Assembly: GCA_017443145.1 (NCBI GenBank) | Contig: JAFSPA010000001.1 | Coordinates: forward strand, 1-64,000 | Source of the DNA: Paludibacteraceae bacterium | Lineage (GTDB): Bacteria; Bacteroidota; Bacteroidia; Bacteroidales; Paludibacteraceae | Length of the DNA: 64,000 bases | Direction of reading: 5' to 3' | Shown here: positions 17,376-26,577 of the stretch, one piece after another | Layout of the letters: every line of letters starts with the position of its first letter | Numbering within the stretch: the stretch's first letter is position 1 | Made by a program: the position numbers and the translations under genes | The notes under the pieces: generated by a model | What the model was told of the DNA's origin: nothing | What the model saw: only the letters and a program-made list of their open reading frames with translations | The model's database searches: none

Positions 17376-18138
17376 ATATATCGCGTTTAATTTGTATATC
17401 GTCGTAGCTATGGATACGCAATAGATGCGCTACCTGTTCGGCATAGCGCTCGTTCACTTCGAAAAATACGAATTTTGCCGATTTCATCGAACAAATCCGT
17501 CGGTAAAATCGTAGCGGATCGTCGTCTGGCACAAAAAGTGCAGCATGTGGCTCATAGTCCAAAACATTCGATTCCATCGAGCTTTTTTCCGAATTAAGAA
17601 TATACGGAGGATTCGAGACAATAATATCAAAAGTTCTGGTGAAACCGGAGAAAATATCCTGCTGAAGCCAATGGATATTAACCTTATTACGTATGGCATT
17701 TTGCTTGGCTATATCAAGTGCCTCATGCGAGATATCTAATCCTGTGACTTGCCAATTCGGACGACGCTGTTTGAGTCCGATGGCAATACAACCCGAACCC
17801 GTTCCGACATCAAGAACCGAAAGCGGTTGATTAGATGGCATAGTTTGCAGAACCCAATCAACAAGTTCTGCTGTCTCAGGACGAGGGATTAATGTCGCAG
17901 AATTGACTAATAAATCGAGTCCAAACCACAAAGTATGACCAAAAATATACTGAATTGGCTCTTTTTTTCGTAATCTTTGCAAAATTATTTCGATATTCGA
18001 AATATTTTGTGTATCTTTGCCGGCTGAAATGTGTGCATGTGAAAGCCCAGTGGTCTCTTCGAGTATCCAGAAAGCCAAATCCGTAGCCTCTTGCGGGCTG
18101 TAAAACGGGGCTAATTGGGACTTTATGTAAGTAATCAT
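17335..18138 (-). CDS. prmC: release factor glutamine methyltransferase
   Basis: Methylates the GGQ glutamine of peptide release factors RF1 and RF2. 267 residues from the preferred start MITYIKSQ at 18138; longer in-frame upstream sequence would cross the promoter. An N-terminal helical domain is followed by a Rossmann methyltransferase with VLDVGTGSGCIAIGL (AdoMet binding) and the signature VSNPPYIL. Divergent from ribD with only 28 bases between the two start codons. Confidence 0.93.
   Translation of the reverse strand: MITYIKSQLAPFYSPQEATDLAFWILEETTGLSHAHISAGKDTQNISNIEIILQRLRKKEPIQYIFGHTLWFGLDLLVNSATLIPRPETAELVDWVLQTMPSNQPLSVLDVGTGSGCIAIGLKQRRPNWQVTGLDISHEALDIAKQNAIRNKVNIHWLQQDIFSGFTRTFDIIVSNPPYILNSEKSSMESNVLDYEPHAALFVPDDDPLRFYRRICSMKSAKFVFFEVNERYAEQVAHLLRIHSYDDIQIKRDIYEKPRMVSGRIKE
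17986..18004. promoter_or_regulatory. 19-bp palindrome inside prmC, upstream of ribD
   Basis: TATTTCGA, three bases, TCGAAATA: perfect eight-base arms. It lies within the prmC coding region and just before a plus-strand TATCTTTG (18012-18019) that could be the ribD -7 box, although no good -33 match is found at the right distance. An operator for ribD is possible but unproven; coding sequence could give this by chance. Confidence 0.3.
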
Positions 18139-18151
18139 CTGATTCACGCTG

Positions 18152-18183
18152 CAAAGATACAAAAAAATGTTGGAATACACAAA
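18152..18183 (-). promoter_or_regulatory. prmC-recX promoter, overlapping ribD start
   Basis: Minus strand TTTG (18180-18183), 20 bases, TATCTTTG (18152-18159). The -33 half lies within the first codons of ribD, so the ribD start region is under double constraint. The leader to the prmC ATG is about 10 bases. Confidence 0.75.
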
Positions 18184-19150
18184 ATATATTTCACGTTGTC
18201 TGCAATTAGCGCGTTTAGGGGAGTATTATGTGGCCCCAAATCCGATGGTAGGTGCAGTTTTGGTGTATAGTGGTGAAGGGGTGAATGGATTAATGGGTGA
18301 ACGGATTATCGGTGAGGGATGGCACAAGGAGTATGGCGGGCCACATGCGGAAGTGAATTGTTTTGCGAGTGTACGGGCAGAAGACGAAGAATTGCTAAAG
18401 GATAGCACCCTGTTTGTGAGCTTAGAGCCATGTTCACATTTCGGTAAGACTCCACCTTGTGCGGATTTGATTGTGCGAAAAGGCGTGAAGCGTGTTGTAG
18501 TGGGGATGTTAGACCCTAATCCACAAGTTGCAGGGCAAGGAATCGCGCGCTTGCGTGAGAATGGCATAGAAGTTGTAGTGGGAATATTGGAAGCGGGATG
18601 CCGAGAGTTGAACAAACGTTTTCTGTGTCTGCATGAGAAACATCGTCCGTACGTGATTTTGAAATGGGCACAGACTGCAGATGGGTTTATGGACCGAAAA
18701 CGCCCGATTCCATCGCAGGGACAACTGACCGAAACGCGACCGTTGGTCATATCAACACCATTGAGCAAACGCCTTGTGCATAAGATGCGAGCCGAGAATA
18801 TGGCGATATTGGTGGGATCAAATACGGCATTATTGGATAACCCTAAACTGAAGAATACCCACTGGGTAGGACGAAATCCAATTCGCGTGCTGTTAGACAG
18901 AAGAAAACGTGTGCCGCTCAGTAGTGCTATCTTTTCGGATGATGCACAAACGATAGTGTATAGTGAGAATACCGAGTGGTCTTTTGTGTTGGAGGACTTG
19001 GCCAAACGTGGTATCCATTCCATTCTTGTAGAAGGTGGTGCACAGGTACTGAACCATATTTTGGAGACAGGTATTTATGACGAAATACACGTTGAAACCG
19101 GAGAAATATGCATAGGCGACGGAGTCCTGGCTCCGAAAATATCGAAATGA
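18167..19150 (+). CDS. ribD: bifunctional riboflavin deaminase/reductase
   Basis: Second and third steps of riboflavin synthesis: deaminates the diaminopyrimidine intermediate and reduces the ribosyl group. 327 residues. The N-terminal deaminase has the zinc motif with His60-Ala-Glu62 and Cys89...Cys98 (EPCSHFGKTPPC). The C-terminal reductase domain starts near 150 (PYVILKWAQTADGF) and ends with the LVEGGAQVL stretch. No FMN riboswitch was found upstream. Its stop overlaps the next start (ATGA). Riboflavin synthase lies separately at 49731. Confidence 0.95.
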   Translation: MLEYTKYISRCLQLARLGEYYVAPNPMVGAVLVYSGEGVNGLMGERIIGEGWHKEYGGPHAEVNCFASVRAEDEELLKDSTLFVSLEPCSHFGKTPPCADLIVRKGVKRVVVGMLDPNPQVAGQGIARLRENGIEVVVGILEAGCRELNKRFLCLHEKHRPYVILKWAQTADGFMDRKRPIPSQGQLTETRPLVISTPLSKRLVHKMRAENMAILVGSNTALLDNPKLKNTHWVGRNPIRVLLDRRKRVPLSSAIFSDDAQTIVYSENTEWSFVLEDLAKRGIHSILVEGGAQVLNHILETGIYDEIHVETGEICIGDGVLAPKISK

Positions 19151-20001
19151 ATATGAAGCTGAACAAGGTTATATTTTTATGTATTGCAGCAGGGATGCTT
19201 TGCTCCTGCACGCTCTTTACAAAGAAACATCGCGCTGGAGTCGCGGTGGAAGTGAATGGCCAATATCTGGAATACAGTGAGTTGGACCAGCTGACGGTAG
19301 GTCTATCGGCAGAAGATAGCGCTATCGTGGCAGATCGTTATATCAAGCAATGGGCAACGGAAGTGCTGCTGTATGACAAAGCGCGCAATAAGGTTGATGA
19401 TAAGCATATCGCAGCCTTAGTCGAAGACTATCGTCGCAGTTTGTATGCACACGCTTATGCCGAGCGTCTGCTGCAACGGATGCCGAAAGAGATTGCGCAA
19501 GCCGAGATAGACTCCTTCTATACAAAACACCAGAACCAGTACGTGCTGAAAGATGCGTTAGTGAAAGGCCTGCTGCTGATAGTGCCAAACGGTACTCCTG
19601 ATTTGGAGAAGGTAAAGAAAGAGATGCGTGCATCCAATGAGAACAGTATTGAGTTTATCGAGAAATATGCTTATCGTTATGCAACGGGGTATGAGCTGTT
19701 TACCGATGAGTGGAAGACGTTAAGTCAGTTGTCCGTTTGGGTTCCTATGACCAAAGCGGAGTTGCAGAAACAACTGAAGCCCAATACCTTGGTTACGATG
19801 GCTGATTCGGTATCGACATACGTGCTGCAAGTGAACGATATTCGCGCAGTAGGCACGGCAATGCCGATTGAGTATGCTCGTGTGGAGATTGAACCCATCT
19901 TGCTCCGCGAGAAAGGAACATTGTTATTACAGAATGAGCGCGAGCGTATCTACGAGGACGCTTTGCGTTTTAAGAAGATACATTTATATGAGAAGAAGTA
20001 A
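19147..20001 (+). CDS. lipoprotein, SurA/PpiC-related periplasmic folding factor
   Basis: 284 residues from the ATG overlapping the ribD stop. Signal peptide with a lipobox (GMLCSC) predicts a lipid-anchored periplasmic protein. The body is helical, with a VEVNGQYLEYSELD start like the N-terminus of SurA/PpiC chaperones, and no clear parvulin active site. The following gene is a true SurA, so this looks like an accessory or diverged PPIase-family chaperone for outer-membrane proteins. The end overlaps surA by 14 bases. Confidence 0.78.
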   Translation: MNMKLNKVIFLCIAAGMLCSCTLFTKKHRAGVAVEVNGQYLEYSELDQLTVGLSAEDSAIVADRYIKQWATEVLLYDKARNKVDDKHIAALVEDYRRSLYAHAYAERLLQRMPKEIAQAEIDSFYTKHQNQYVLKDALVKGLLLIVPNGTPDLEKVKKEMRASNENSIEFIEKYAYRYATGYELFTDEWKTLSQLSVWVPMTKAELQKQLKPNTLVTMADSVSTYVLQVNDIRAVGTAMPIEYARVEIEPILLREKGTLLLQNERERIYEDALRFKKIHLYEKK

Positions 20002-21340
20002 GCTTATTTTGGGCGCATTATTACTTGTCTGCGGACAGGTGTTTGCCGACAATATCATTGACGAAGTGATATGGGTTGTTGGCGATGAGGCCATTTTGCG
20101 CAGTGAAGTGGAAGAAGAACGTATCCGTGCGCAGTACGAAGGCCACCATATTCAGGGGGATCCGTATTGTTATATCCCGGAACAATTGGCTATTCAGAAA
20201 TTATTCTTGCATCAGGCAGAGTTGGACTCGGTCGTTGTTAGCGAATCAACGGTAAGTCATCAGGTGGATATGCGTATGGATTATTATATCTCACAGATTG
20301 GCTCAAAGGAGAAGATGGAAGAGTATTTCCGCAAGACCTCGAGCGAAATCCGTGAAGAGATGATGACAGGTGTACGCAATCAGATGATTATTCAGCAGAT
20401 GCAGAGTAAGTTAACGGATCATATCAAGCCGACTCCTGCTGAGATTCGTCGTTATTACAGCACCTTACCTGCTGATTCGATACCTGTTATTCCTGCACAT
20501 GTTGAGGTACAGGTGTTGAGTTTTGAGCCTATCGTACCACAAGCGGAGATAGACCGTATCAAGGGGCAACTCCGTGAATTCACGGACCGTGTAACCAGCG
20601 GAAAGGCCGATTTCTCGATGTTAGCGCGTTTGTATTCAGAAGATACGGAGAGTGCCAAACGAGGTGGTGAATTGGGTTTTGTAGGCAAAGGACAGTTGGT
20701 GAACGAGTTTGCGGAGGTAGCATTTAACTTGAATGACCCCAAGCGCGTTTCGCGTATCGTGCAAACAGAGTATGGTTACCATATTATTCAGCTGTTAGAG
20801 AAAAAAGGAGACCGCATTAATTGCCGGCACATCTTGCTGCGTCCCCGTATATCGGCAACAGATAAGATACGCTCGTTGGAGAAACTGGATTCTATTCGTG
20901 CAATGATTGTAGATAGCGCCAAGTTGACGTTTGAGCAAGCGGTTATTATGTATTCACAGGACAAAAACACCGTGATGAACTCAGGTCTGATGACTAATCA
21001 GTCCACGGGAGGTACTCAGTTTGAGTTCCAGGACTTGCCTTCCGATGTTGCCAAACAAGTCTATACGATGCAGGCAGGGGACGTCTCGAAACCGTTTATT
21101 ATGATGGACCCGATGAAGAATAAAGAGGTGTGTGCGATTGTGAAAGTGAAGAGTAAAACCGATGTGCACAAGGCGAACTTGGTGGATGATTTCCAAGTTA
21201 TTAAAAGCATGCTGGAAGCGCAATTGTCCAAAGAGTTTATTCATAACTGGATATTGAAGAAACAAAAAGAAGTGTACGTCCACATTGATGATAAATGGCG
21301 TGGCTGCGAATTTGTGTATCCCAACTGGATTCATGATTAA
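19988..21340 (+). CDS. surA: SurA-type peptidylprolyl isomerase
   Basis: Periplasmic chaperone that escorts outer-membrane proteins to the Bam complex. 450 residues from MRRSKLILGALL; signal peptide ending VFA. An N-terminal SurA_N helical domain (about 25-160) is followed by two parvulin domains (about 180-280, with the GGELGFVGKGQLVNEF motif, and about 285-395). Preceded by a SurA-like lipoprotein and followed by an OstA-like gene, forming an envelope-biogenesis operon. In E. coli surA likewise neighbours lptD, another LPS transport gene. Confidence 0.92.
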   Translation: MRRSKLILGALLLVCGQVFADNIIDEVIWVVGDEAILRSEVEEERIRAQYEGHHIQGDPYCYIPEQLAIQKLFLHQAELDSVVVSESTVSHQVDMRMDYYISQIGSKEKMEEYFRKTSSEIREEMMTGVRNQMIIQQMQSKLTDHIKPTPAEIRRYYSTLPADSIPVIPAHVEVQVLSFEPIVPQAEIDRIKGQLREFTDRVTSGKADFSMLARLYSEDTESAKRGGELGFVGKGQLVNEFAEVAFNLNDPKRVSRIVQTEYGYHIIQLLEKKGDRINCRHILLRPRISATDKIRSLEKLDSIRAMIVDSAKLTFEQAVIMYSQDKNTVMNSGLMTNQSTGGTQFEFQDLPSDVAKQVYTMQAGDVSKPFIMMDPMKNKEVCAIVKVKSKTDVHKANLVDDFQVIKSMLEAQLSKEFIHNWILKKQKEVYVHIDDKWRGCEFVYPNWIHD

Positions 21341-23084
21341 GGTGAGAAAAATACTATACATAGTACTGCTCGTGTTGCTCGCTGGAATGGTTCAGGCACA
21401 AGATATGGTGTACCTGATTCACTCCAACACGTTGAATTTTGACGAAAAGCGTTTGCCCGATGCGCAGATACTGCGTGGGGATGTGATTTTTCGTCATGAT
21501 TCGGCATTGATGTATTGCGACTCGGCGTATTTCTTTGATAAGCAGAACTCCTTGAACGCGTTTAGCAATGTGCGTTTTGTGCAGGGCGATACGCTATTTG
21601 GCTATGGAGATGCGCTCTATTACGACGGTAACACGAAGATTGCGCGGATACGGAATAATGTGAAACTTGTGCATTTTGAGACGGTCTTGACGACAGATAG
21701 TCTAAACTACGACCGTAATAGAGACTTGGCCTATTACTTCAATCATGGTAAGATTGTGGATAGCCTCAACACCTTAACCTCTGTTTGGGGACAATACCAT
21801 CCTCAGAGTAAGCAAGCGGAATTCAGACATGAGGTGTTATTGGTTAATCCGAACTTCACGCTCACATCCGATACGCTCAAATACAATACCGAAAGTCATA
21901 TCGCGGATATCGTTGGTCCGACTACAATCGTGTACGAGGAAGAGACGACTATTCTATCCACGAACGGGCAATATAATACCGAAACGGAGCAGTCAATGCT
22001 CTATGACCGCTCACAAGTTATCCATGAAGACGGCAAAACAATGACGGGAGATACGATTTACTACGACAAGAAAATCGGTTTTGGTCGCGTGTGGGGCAAT
22101 ATGGAAATGAGCGATACGGTGCAGATGGCTACTCTCTATGGTAACTACGGCGAGATGTATGAAGAAGATAGTCGTGGTTATGCTACCGATTCAGCACTGA
22201 TGATTGATTGGTCGGATGAAGATAATTACGGTTATATGCACGCCGACACATTATTTACGGAGGATGTGCATTACAAATATATTGATACCTTGCGTTTGGA
22301 CTCTGTCGTTATTGATACCGTGTACAAGCGTATTCGTGCACACCACGGAGTTCGCGTCTATCGTAATGACATGCAGGCCGTCTGTGACTCGTTGGTATAT
22401 AATGACTTAGACTCGGTGATGACACTCTACACGGAGCCTGTGTGCTGGAATGAGAACAACCAGATGTCGGCAGACTCCATAGAGATTTTTATGAAGGATG
22501 GCACTATCGATTATGCGAAGGGAACAGGTGCTGCGTTGACCGTTAAGCAAGAAACGGACAAGTATTTCGACCAGTTGAGTGGTAAGGTGATGAAAGCCTA
22601 TATCCGCGATGGTGAGTTGCGGCAAGTGGATGTGAACGGTAATGCCGAGACTATCTTCTATCCAAAAGAGGATAATGGAGAGTTTATCGGTATGAACACC
22701 ACCCAATCGAGTAATGTGCAGATATTCTTTGTGAACGAAGAAGTGGAGCATGTGCTCTTCACCACTGAGAGTAATGGCGTGATGTATCCATTAGACCAGA
22801 TTCCTCCGGGAGCAGATGCCTTGCACGCCTTCTTCTGGGCAACGCAAGAGCGTCCTCTTAAGCCGGGAGATGTGTTTGATAATCCTCCGCGCACACCACG
22901 TCCATCAAGTGCAGTAGTAAGTGCAACAGCGATGGATAAAGATAGTCAGAAGGATCTACCCTCTTCCAACGTGAATCGGACTTTAGGCAATAAGACAAAA
23001 CATAAACTACAAGATAATGAAGAAGTTAATGACAGCGCTGATTCTAAGCGCAATAACAGTAGGCGTCGCGGCGCAAGAAGGTAG
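21333..23084 (+). CDS. OstA/LptA-like lipopolysaccharide transport protein
   Basis: 583 residues, signal peptide to about residue 20 (ends VQAQ). Repetitive beta-strand segments of the OstA type (GDVIFRHDSALMYCDSAYF, SNVRFVQGDTLFGYGDALYY, and later copies) recur through about 30-480, predicting a stacked beta-jellyroll like LptA or the N-terminus of LptD. The C-terminus is low-complexity, Ser/Lys/Arg-rich and overlaps the next gene by 68 bases. Larger OstA-domain proteins are usual in Bacteroidota. Start at 21333 overlaps the surA stop. Likely part of the periplasmic LPS bridge. Confidence 0.85.
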   Translation: MIKVRKILYIVLLVLLAGMVQAQDMVYLIHSNTLNFDEKRLPDAQILRGDVIFRHDSALMYCDSAYFFDKQNSLNAFSNVRFVQGDTLFGYGDALYYDGNTKIARIRNNVKLVHFETVLTTDSLNYDRNRDLAYYFNHGKIVDSLNTLTSVWGQYHPQSKQAEFRHEVLLVNPNFTLTSDTLKYNTESHIADIVGPTTIVYEEETTILSTNGQYNTETEQSMLYDRSQVIHEDGKTMTGDTIYYDKKIGFGRVWGNMEMSDTVQMATLYGNYGEMYEEDSRGYATDSALMIDWSDEDNYGYMHADTLFTEDVHYKYIDTLRLDSVVIDTVYKRIRAHHGVRVYRNDMQAVCDSLVYNDLDSVMTLYTEPVCWNENNQMSADSIEIFMKDGTIDYAKGTGAALTVKQETDKYFDQLSGKVMKAYIRDGELRQVDVNGNAETIFYPKEDNGEFIGMNTTQSSNVQIFFVNEEVEHVLFTTESNGVMYPLDQIPPGADALHAFFWATQERPLKPGDVFDNPPRTPRPSSAVVSATAMDKDSQKDLPSSNVNRTLGNKTKHKLQDNEEVNDSADSKRNNSRRRGARR

Positions 23085-23772
23085 TTCCGCGCTCGGTTTG
23101 CATTTTGGTTTTGCTCAAACAGATTACCGACTGAATAGTTGGGACCCGGAAGCGGATAGCAAAGAACTGAATACCACCATGCTTAATGGTTTCAAGGTTG
23201 GTCTGGTTTGGGATGCTACTTTTGTTAAAGGTTTCGGCTCGACGGTAGGTTTGAACTACACGTTTGGAACACACGATAGCGGTTGGGCTTCTCAGAGTGA
23301 GTTCGCTAAATATCCTCAAGTGAAAGAAAAGGATCTGTATAGCCAATTGGAGCTGTTTGTGGATTGGCAGTATAAGTTCCAGATTGCGGGTAACACGTAT
23401 CTCATCGTCTATACAGGTCCTACGCTGCAATGTCAGTTGGCATTGGTGGCACGAGAGTATGTGCGCAGTTCGCCTGATGATGAACAAGCCCCCAAGGTAA
23501 TCAATCACTTTGACTATGATGATGAGACTATGCACCAAGACTACAAGCGACTGAATGTAACATGGGGTGTGGGAGTCGGTTTCCAGTATGACCGATATTT
23601 TCTGCGTGGAGGGTATGACTTCGGTTTGATGAACCCCTATAAGATGGACAATTTCAACCAAGTAGAATTGTTAGTAAAACAATACGGTGCAGATTATAGC
23701 CGTGCCACTCGCGGAAGACTCGATCAGTGGAGTATCAAATTAGGTATATACTTCTGGCAAAACGATAAATAA
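23017..23772 (+). CDS. outer-membrane beta-barrel protein
   Basis: 251 residues with a clean signal peptide (ends GVAAQ) and alternating strands and turns ending in a strand rich in aromatic residues (WSIKLGIYFW), as expected of an 8- to 10-strand porin-like barrel of the PorT/OmpW-like type common in Bacteroidota. Specific function not recognisable. Starts well inside the OstA-like gene in another frame (68-base overlap) and joins dnaG by TAATG. Confidence 0.78.
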   Translation: MKKLMTALILSAITVGVAAQEGSSALGLHFGFAQTDYRLNSWDPEADSKELNTTMLNGFKVGLVWDATFVKGFGSTVGLNYTFGTHDSGWASQSEFAKYPQVKEKDLYSQLELFVDWQYKFQIAGNTYLIVYTGPTLQCQLALVAREYVRSSPDDEQAPKVINHFDYDDETMHQDYKRLNVTWGVGVGFQYDRYFLRGGYDFGLMNPYKMDNFNQVELLVKQYGADYSRATRGRLDQWSIKLGIYFWQNDK

Positions 23773-25805
23773 TGATTCCACGCGAAACAATAGATAAGGT
23801 TTTTGCTACTGCGAAGATAGAGGAAGTAGTTGGCGATTACGTGAAGCTGAAGCGTCGCGGCGCTAATTATATCGGTTTGTGTCCTTTCCATACGGAGAAA
23901 ACGGGATCGTTTACCGTTTCGCCAAGTAAGAGCCTGTATAAGTGCTTCGGCTGTGGTAAGGCAGGTAATGCCATTGGCTTTGTGATGGAGATAGAGCAAT
24001 GTGGATTTGCTGAGGCTATCAAGCAGGTGGCGAAGAAATACCATATCGAAGTGCAGGAGAAGGAACTAACCGCTGAGGAGCAACAACGACAGGATGATCG
24101 GGAATCGATGTTCGTAGTTAATGAGTTTGCGAATAAGTGGTTCCAAGAGCAGCTATGGGAAACGGACGAGGGTAAGGCCATTGGTTTGAGTTATTTCCGT
24201 CAACGCGGATTGCGAGACGATATCATTCGTAAGTTCCAATTAGGTTATTCGCCCGAAAAAGGTAATCCGTTGGCTGCAGCCCTGAAGAAGAAAGGCTTTG
24301 TCGAGAAATACATTGTTAATGATGTGGAGAGCAAATTAGGAACAGGTCTTTGCGGTAAGGCAGAGGATGGACGTATCTATGACCGATTCCGCGATCGGGT
24401 GATGTTCCCTATTCATACTGTATCGGGTAAACCCGTCGCTTTTGCAGGACGCATACTGAAGAAGAAAGACAATGTCGGCAAGTATGTCAATTCGCCCGAT
24501 TCGATTATCTATTCGAAGACGAACGAGTTGTATGGTATTTATCTTGCGAAGAGCGCCATCGTACGAGAGAACCTGTGCTATATCGTTGAGGGGCAGATGG
24601 ATGTTATATCCATGCACCAGGCGGGAATAGAGAATGTGGTCGCTAATGGTGGTACAGCCTTGACGAAGCCGCAGATTAAACTCATACAGCGCTTTACCAG
24701 TAATATCATCGAGTTATACGACGGTGATGCGGCAGGTATTCATGCGGCTCTGCGCGGTATTGATATGTTCTTGGAGGCAGGGTTTAACGTGAAGATTGTT
24801 TTACTGCCGGAAGGCGAAGACCCAGACTCGTTCGCTAATAGTCATAATGCAGATGAGTTTATTCAGTATATCAAGGATAATCAAGTCGATTTTATTCGCT
24901 TCAAAGCGCAACTGTTACAGAAAGAGGCAAGTAATGATCCGCAGAAACGCGCTGATTTGATTAAGGATATCGTGGAGTCTATTTCCCGTATCCCCGATAT
25001 TATAACCCGTCAGGTTTATATCAAAGATTGCTCGGATCTGTTGCATATTCAGGAACAGTTGCTGACTCGGGAAGTGCGATTCAAACGTCGTGAGAAAGCC
25101 ATTGAGGGTAATGAAGCACGCAAGAAAGAGGAAGAGGATAAACGTGCTCAAGCTTTAGCAGATGAGGCTAAGCAAGCATCCAAAGAGCCACAAGCTGAGG
25201 TTGCTGAACCGCCAGTTAATCCGAAAGTGGCAACGAAGTTAGATGAGAACTTCCGTAACTTATTGCAGGTTATTATCCGTTATGGCGAACGGCCGCTTTA
25301 TCAATTGGATGACGGCAGTTTCATTAATGTGGGCGACTTTATTATTCAGACTTTGCGAGGTGATAGTGTGGAGGCGCCTAATGCTTTGTACCAGAAAGTA
25401 ATCGATGAGTTCATGGCTCATGAGCACGATGCAGATTTTGAGGCGGAACGCTTTTATAAATTCCATGCCGACCCGAATATCATGAACTTAGCCGTGGACT
25501 TGATTGCGGATAAGTACCAACTCAGTACCATTTTTACCAAACAGAGTGTCTCGGAGAATGTGACACGCGAAGTGAAAGTGGCAACGGACGAAGATAAGTT
25601 GCCCGAATTAGTGCCGCAGTTATTGTTAGAGTTGAAGTTCACTATTATCAATCAGCGTATTGAGCAAGCAGCGGAGATGATTCGTAAGGCGGAGAGCGAT
25701 GGTGACTTTGAGTTGTTGCGTGAGTTGTTACGGACTCAAACGACCTTATTGGATATCAAGGGGCAGATTTGTAAGGAATTAGGAAACCGAGTAGTCACGT
25801 TGTAA
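23772..25805 (+). CDS. dnaG: DNA primase
   Basis: Makes RNA primers for replication. 677 residues: a CHC2 zinc domain with Cys37, His40, Cys58 and Cys61, a TOPRIM catalytic core with VEGQMDV (about 276-282) and LYDGDAAG (about 316-323), then a charged linker (about 440-490, Lys/Glu/Ala-rich) and a C-terminal helical helicase-interaction domain. Start overlaps the previous stop (TAATG). It is not in the usual rpsU-dnaG-rpoD arrangement. Confidence 0.97.
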   Translation: MIPRETIDKVFATAKIEEVVGDYVKLKRRGANYIGLCPFHTEKTGSFTVSPSKSLYKCFGCGKAGNAIGFVMEIEQCGFAEAIKQVAKKYHIEVQEKELTAEEQQRQDDRESMFVVNEFANKWFQEQLWETDEGKAIGLSYFRQRGLRDDIIRKFQLGYSPEKGNPLAAALKKKGFVEKYIVNDVESKLGTGLCGKAEDGRIYDRFRDRVMFPIHTVSGKPVAFAGRILKKKDNVGKYVNSPDSIIYSKTNELYGIYLAKSAIVRENLCYIVEGQMDVISMHQAGIENVVANGGTALTKPQIKLIQRFTSNIIELYDGDAAGIHAALRGIDMFLEAGFNVKIVLLPEGEDPDSFANSHNADEFIQYIKDNQVDFIRFKAQLLQKEASNDPQKRADLIKDIVESISRIPDIITRQVYIKDCSDLLHIQEQLLTREVRFKRREKAIEGNEARKKEEEDKRAQALADEAKQASKEPQAEVAEPPVNPKVATKLDENFRNLLQVIIRYGERPLYQLDDGSFINVGDFIIQTLRGDSVEAPNALYQKVIDEFMAHEHDADFEAERFYKFHADPNIMNLAVDLIADKYQLSTIFTKQSVSENVTREVKVATDEDKLPELVPQLLLELKFTIINQRIEQAAEMIRKAESDGDFELLRELLRTQTTLLDIKGQICKELGNRVVTL

Positions 25806-25806
25806 G

Positions 25807-26577
25807 ATGTTATTCGACACAATTATATATGGTCCTATTCACTCGCGCCGTTTGGGTGTTTCGTTAGGTGTTAACCTGATGCCGACGAACCATAAACTAT
25901 GCAGTTTCGATTGTGTATATTGCGAGATTGGTTGGAACACGCCGATTAGTCATCCGCGTTTACCGTCTCGTCAGGAAGTGGCGGCAGAGCTGGAAAGGGC
26001 TTTGAAGCAACTCGAACAGCAGCCTGACGTAATCACGTTTAGCGGCAACGGAGAACCGACAATGCATCCAGAGTTTGAAGGGATCATAGCCGACACGTGT
26101 GCTTTGCGTGACAGGTATTGTCCCAATGCGAAAGTGAGTGTGCTGAGTAACTCAACACAAGTGGTGCGTGAGGATGTTTTTCGGGCGTTGGAGCGATGCG
26201 ATAACCGTATCATGAAGTTAGACAGCGGAATAGATCGCACCATGCGGCTAATAGACAGACCTGTCAATGAGAGTTTGACGGTAGGGAGTATTATTGAGCG
26301 ACTGCAACGCTTTCATGGTGATTTTACGCTACAGACTTGTTTTCTACGCGGTATAGTGCCGGACGGAGATGGACAAGCGCATATTGATAACACTACAGAC
26401 GAGGAGTTAACGGCCTGGTATAAGGCAGTAGATGTGCTGCGGCCCAAGCAGATTATGATTTATGTGATAGACCGTAAGACGCCTTGTGAGACATTGGAAA
26501 AGATACCTCGTGAGAAGATGGAGGAGATAGCTACTCCATTGCGCGAGAAAGGATACGAAGTGATTGTAAGTGCATGA
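25807..26577 (+). CDS. radical SAM protein (COG0731-like)
   Basis: 256 residues. The iron-sulfur cluster motif is Cys32-x3-Cys36-x2-Cys39 (CSFDCVYC), and GNGEPTMHPEF around 80 is the conserved GGEP-like SAM-binding element. The opening GPIHSRRLGVSLGVN is typical of the COG0731 Fe-S oxidoreductases, whose substrates are mostly unknown in bacteria. One base follows the dnaG stop and its end overlaps the glycosyltransferase gene (4 bases). Confidence 0.87.
   Translation: MLFDTIIYGPIHSRRLGVSLGVNLMPTNHKLCSFDCVYCEIGWNTPISHPRLPSRQEVAAELERALKQLEQQPDVITFSGNGEPTMHPEFEGIIADTCALRDRYCPNAKVSVLSNSTQVVREDVFRALERCDNRIMKLDSGIDRTMRLIDRPVNESLTVGSIIERLQRFHGDFTLQTCFLRGIVPDGDGQAHIDNTTDEELTAWYKAVDVLRPKQIMIYVIDRKTPCETLEKIPREKMEEIATPLREKGYEVIVSA

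Noticed and set aside
18167-18240. FMN riboswitch upstream of ribD
   Set aside because: Only 28 bases separate ribD from prmC and no RFN-element sequences are seen there or within the upstream prmC region.
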